NCBI GenBank assembly: GCA_964640655.1
Contig: CAZXFT010000027.1
Span: forward strand, 1 to 34,183
Source: BJGO01 sp964640655
GTDB lineage: Bacteria > Bacteroidota > Bacteroidia > Chitinophagales > UBA10324
Direction: 5' to 3'
DNA length: 34,183 bases
Part shown: positions 34,161 to 34,183 of the stretch, one piece after another
How positions within the stretch are numbered: the stretch's first letter is position 1
Layout: each line of letters opens with the position of its first letter
Position numbers and translations under genes: made by a program
The notes under the pieces: model-generated
The model's input: the letters and a program-made list of their open reading frames with translations, nothing else
What the model was told of the DNA's origin: nothing
Databases searched by the model: none

Positions 34161-34183
34161 AGTTTTGTAGCCCGTAGGGGAAT

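Overview
The window reads as a chromosomal segment from a low-GC, aerobic or microaerobic member of the Bacteroidota. The evidence is a type IX secretion (T9SS) C-terminal sorting domain on a 965-aa surface protein, a DUF4296 lipoprotein, a DUF2490 outer-membrane protein, a CcoN-CcoO fused cbb3 oxidase, weak ribosome-binding sites, and promoter-like TAnnTTTG elements. No rRNA, tRNA, CRISPR array or intact transposase gene was seen.

Bases 1-3924 are an accessory patch. Four small plus-strand genes (a HExxH metallopeptidase-like protein, a VanZ-like membrane protein, a DUF2490 barrel and an unknown secreted protein) are separated by structured non-coding DNA. Three copies of a 114-175 bp repeat lie at 1-114, 1113-1287 and 3747-3921. 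Two other gaps hold imperfect palindromes that look like integron attC sites, and a 166-nt group II intron relic with a recognisable domain V lies at 3573-3738. This patch is the most unusual part of the window.

Bases 3925-7583 hold polyphosphate genes: ppk1 on the minus strand, then a bacterial PH-domain protein and a PPK2-family kinase on the plus strand, closed by a strong two-way terminator. Bases 7603-9963 encode a periplasmic HtrA-like serine protease and a protease-less relative. Both carry the same ordered pair of about 110-residue domains that I do not recognise. A SlyD-type prolyl isomerase follows at 10132-10644.

Bases 10696-21015 form one respiratory locus read on the minus strand: an FNR-like regulator with an N-terminal cysteine cluster, a second Crp/Fnr regulator, the copper ATPase CcoI, then ccoS, a fused ccoNO, ccoQ, ccoP, ccoG, fixH and a TauE/SafE-like protein. 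Palindromes matching the core of an FNR box lie upstream of ccoS (17050-17061) and of the second regulator (20284-20295), which suggests an oxygen-responsive circuit.

Bases 21088-26829 lean towards carbon catabolism centred on acetoacetate. HMG-CoA lyase (leucine end) and 4-hydroxyphenylpyruvate dioxygenase (tyrosine entry) feed acetoacetate, and the CoA-transferase ScoAB activates it. An SDR protein lacking the usual catalytic tyrosine, an SRPBCC protein, YggS and a DUF4296 lipoprotein lie among them. Bases 27252-27913 are an AT-rich gap in front of a 27-residue Lys/Ala-only basic protein with a strong terminator. Bases 28176-31066 are a three-gene minus-strand operon: a split YeeE/YedE (thiosulfate-type) transporter and a Tat-exported SoxB-like enzyme. 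The window ends with the T9SS-secreted FG-GAP/fibronectin protein and its terminator.
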